Positions 49,086 through 51,705 of a DNA stretch of 51,705 bases are shown one piece after another (the first letter of the stretch is position 1; each line of letters begins with the position of its first letter). Source of the DNA: Bacteroidota bacterium (lineage in GTDB: Bacteria; Bacteroidota; Bacteroidia; Flavobacteriales_D; Crocinitomicaceae); assembly GCA_947378245.1 (NCBI GenBank), contig CANCJF010000004.1, positions 1-51,705 on the forward strand, written 5' to 3'. The notes below the pieces were generated by a model. The model made no database searches. It was not told the origin of the DNA and saw nothing but the letters and a program-made list of their open reading frames with translations. The position numbers were made by a program, and so were the translations under genes.

Positions 49086-51705
49086 ATGATCACTAAAACA
49101 AAAAATTGGTTTATTAAAAACATACCAGAATCGGACTCAGTTATTGAGAACCGTAGGTCTGCCTTGGTATTCCAATATTTGTTTATATATAGTTTAATAT
49201 TAGCTTTTTCGTACCCTTTTTTCTGTATAAAGCTCAATCTTTCTCAGATTTTCGTGAGTACACTTGGATTACTTGGTGCTATCATTCCCTTGTTTTTATT
49301 GCGTAGTTCACATTCGTATAAAATGGCTTCGATTGTTTACATATGCTTGGGATTACTTAGTAATACCTTGTCTATCGTTGTTTTTTCGAACGGAGTAATT
49401 GATGCGCGATTATTTACGTGGTTTTTAGTCCATATTTTGTTTGCGTTTTTTACCTTAGAAAAAAAAGCAGGGTTAATCATCATGGGCTTGACCATTGCGT
49501 TAAGTGTAATAATTCCATTTGGAAAGGAATTACCTATATTTTCCTCATTCTACCAAAATCAGGAGAATACGGTCCTATTCACTATTTTGTCCAATGTGCT
49601 CTCCTATATCTTTATCTATTTTATTTTAGATAGTTACATGAAGATTTTTCAGGCATCTGATTCACGAATTCAAGAGTTAATAGGAGTAAATTTGGATACT
49701 CAGAAAGAGATGATTGATATTCTGAATCAAAACCTAGCATTAACCGAAGAATTTAGTGAAAATCAACAGGTATTAGAAACCAATTTTGAGTTATTGCAAA
49801 ATTTAGATTTAAAAATTCATAACTCTGAAGAACAAACCTTAGCGATACATGATGCTGCTCCAGTAGGAATTCTTTTTTTCAATTTAAAAGGGGAGTGTGT
49901 TTACACAAATCCGAAAGCAACAAATATATTAGGATTAGAGAACGCTAGCAAAGAATGGTTAATGACCGTAATTGAATCTGACAAGGATAAATTAATCAAA
50001 AAATGGGATGCATTTATCGAAGAAAAAAGCAATTTTTCTGCAGATTTTCGGATTAATGTTTCGGAAAGTGAAAGATGGATTCAAGCACGTATTACACCCA
50101 TTCGTGAAAATGGAAAAGTAGTTTCCTTTATAGGTACCATATCGAATATTACGAATGCACATAGAGAAAAAGAATTGCTTTATGTTTTATTTGAAATGGT
50201 GGATCATACGTTAGATATTTTCTTTGTTACAGAAAAAGATGGAGATATTATTTATCTGAACAAAGCAGCGAAAACATTATTACGACCAAGTAAGGCCCAA
50301 CGATCTTTAAATGTATTTGATACCAATTGGATAGAATCCGATAAGGGTTGGATGGAAAAAGTGACAACACTAAAAGAGCAAGAATCCGCGAGCTATGTTA
50401 GGGAATCTAAAGATGATTTTGGGAAAGCTACAATTTTAGAAGTAACTGAAAGACTCTATACTTTTCGTGAGGTAGAGTATGTCATTACTATGGCGAAAGA
50501 TCGTACAGAGAAAATGGAAGATGAAAAGAAAATAGTACGAAACCGTTTGTTTTTGAAAAATGCCCAATCCATCGCAAAAACAGGTAGTTTTGAACGAAAT
50601 TTCACTACCAAAGAATACTTTTTTTCTGATTACCTCTATGAACTATTTCAAATACCACAAGACACCGATATTTCGCGTTTTGATTTCAGACAATATATTT
50701 CAAACGAGGATTATGAGTATGTAAATGCCATTTTTAAAGAGAAGATTCGGAAAGAAAAATCATTTAGTTTAATGTATCGTTTGGTGAATACGCTTGGTGA
50801 AATTATACCGGTTCATACGACTGTAGAAATTGTCCGAAGTAAATCGGGAGCTGTAAGTAAAATCAGTGGTACCATCCAAAATTTGACCGAACAGTATAAA
50901 ATGGATAAACTAAATAGAGAATTAGTTCAATTACAAAGCGATCAAATTAAAAACAAATTAGAAATCGAAGAGCGAACCTTGGATCTTATTGAAAAAAATG
51001 TACAAATGAAAGAAGAGCGTATACGTATTTCTTCTGTGTTAACAGGACAAGAAAATGAACGTAAGCGCTTATCGAGAGAATTACATGATGGTTTAGGACA
51101 AATGTTGACCGCGATCAAATTAAAGGTGGAAATGATCGATGAAAAAGCGGTAAATTCAGAAGATATTTTGAAATATATTTTAGAGATTAAAAAAGACATA
51201 AAAAACACCATTTTCGAAACCAGAAAAATATCCCAAGATTTGATGCCAAGCGCCTTAGAAGATTTTGGAATTGCCTCTGCTATACGTATACTTGCGGAGG
51301 ATTTTTCCAATGTAAAAGGGATTAAAGTATTGTTTAAAGAAAAGGATTTTAACTCAGATCTTCCTTCAGATATAAAAATAACGTTATTTCGTATTGTACA
51401 AGAAGCATTTTCAAACATTTCGAAACATTCAAATGCTACAAAATGTACCATTGAATTAAGCAACAAAAACGAAATCATTTATTTGAAAATTACAGATAAT
51501 GGTTCAAATTTTAGAAAAGACGTTTTTGGTTCAGGTTCAGGAATTGTTAATATGAAAGAAAGAACAGAATTGTTAAATGGACAATTTTTAATTAATCAAA
51601 CACAAGAAAACGGGTGTGATATTCAAATTAAAATTCCTTTAAATGATTCACCTTTGGTAGTTTTAACCCCTGTAAAATATCCTGGGGGGGGGGGGTATCT
51701 ACCTA
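49086..51705 (+). CDS. Membrane sensor histidine kinase (multi-TM + PAS repeats + HisKA_3/HATPase), incomplete at window end
   Basis: Frame open from ATG 49086 to window end; GQENERKRLSRELHDGLGQMLTAIKLKVEMI (HisKA_3), FRIVQEAFSNISKHSNATKC (N box), GSGSGIVNMKERTELLNGQF. Confidence 0.88.
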   Translation, partial: MITKTKNWFIKNIPESDSVIENRRSALVFQYLFIYSLILAFSYPFFCIKLNLSQIFVSTLGLLGAIIPLFLLRSSHSYKMASIVYICLGLLSNTLSIVVFSNGVIDARLFTWFLVHILFAFFTLEKKAGLIIMGLTIALSVIIPFGKELPIFSSFYQNQENTVLFTILSNVLSYIFIYFILDSYMKIFQASDSRIQELIGVNLDTQKEMIDILNQNLALTEEFSENQQVLETNFELLQNLDLKIHNSEEQTLAIHDAAPVGILFFNLKGECVYTNPKATNILGLENASKEWLMTVIESDKDKLIKKWDAFIEEKSNFSADFRINVSESERWIQARITPIRENGKVVSFIGTISNITNAHREKELLYVLFEMVDHTLDIFFVTEKDGDIIYLNKAAKTLLRPSKAQRSLNVFDTNWIESDKGWMEKVTTLKEQESASYVRESKDDFGKATILEVTERLYTFREVEYVITMAKDRTEKMEDEKKIVRNRLFLKNAQSIAKTGSFERNFTTKEYFFSDYLYELFQIPQDTDISRFDFRQYISNEDYEYVNAIFKEKIRKEKSFSLMYRLVNTLGEIIPVHTTVEIVRSKSGAVSKISGTIQNLTEQYKMDKLNRELVQLQSDQIKNKLEIEERTLDLIEKNVQMKEERIRISSVLTGQENERKRLSRELHDGLGQMLTAIKLKVEMIDEKAVNSEDILKYILEIKKDIKNTIFETRKISQDLMPSALEDFGIASAIRILAEDFSNVKGIKVLFKEKDFNSDLPSDIKITLFRIVQEAFSNISKHSNATKCTIELSNKNEIIYLKITDNGSNFRKDVFGSGSGIVNMKERTELLNGQFLINQTQENGCDIQIKIPLNDSPLVVLTPVKYPGGGGYLP

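Noticed and set aside
50942-51478. 178-aa minus-strand ORF
   Set aside because: Antisense to the HisKA_3/HATPase part of the kinase running from 49086; sense frame has recognisable motifs.
1-51705. tRNA, rRNA, IS element or prophage
   Set aside because: No cloverleaf, rRNA or transposase/phage structural gene recognised by eye; the single ORF6N gene is not enough for a prophage.

Overview
AT-rich window from a Bacteroidetes (Flavobacteriales-like) genome. It carries mostly chromosomal genes: kynurenine pathway (kmo, kynU, and a distant ALDH8A1-like dehydrogenase), hemL, cysQ, xseAB with dinD, gcvH, paaZ, metG, ppiB, bshC and an arginine decarboxylase. It also has TonB-dependent receptors, Wzi-like outer-membrane proteins, T9SS-related genes and a VapBC-like pair. 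Two parts stand out. (1) 44085-51705 reads as a candidate light/tetrapyrrole-sensing cluster: a degenerate histidine kinase, a PAS/coiled-coil protein, a B12-binding protein with the W-x9-EH signature of cobalamin photoreceptors, a putative ferredoxin-dependent bilin reductase overlapping a heme oxygenase, and a membrane PAS-HisKA_3 sensor kinase that the ORF track missed and that runs off the end of the window. (2) 25849-29913 is a candidate surface/periplasmic redox operon: a DOMON-Ig-T9SS protein, a periplasmic ankyrin protein, a b561-like four-helix membrane protein and YceI. Several intergenic regions carry structured DNA: a cluster of six tri-loop hairpins, a 74-bp inverted repeat, a tandem palindromic operator candidate and perfect hairpins at gene ends. 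All calls are by eye from sequence motifs; no database search was run.
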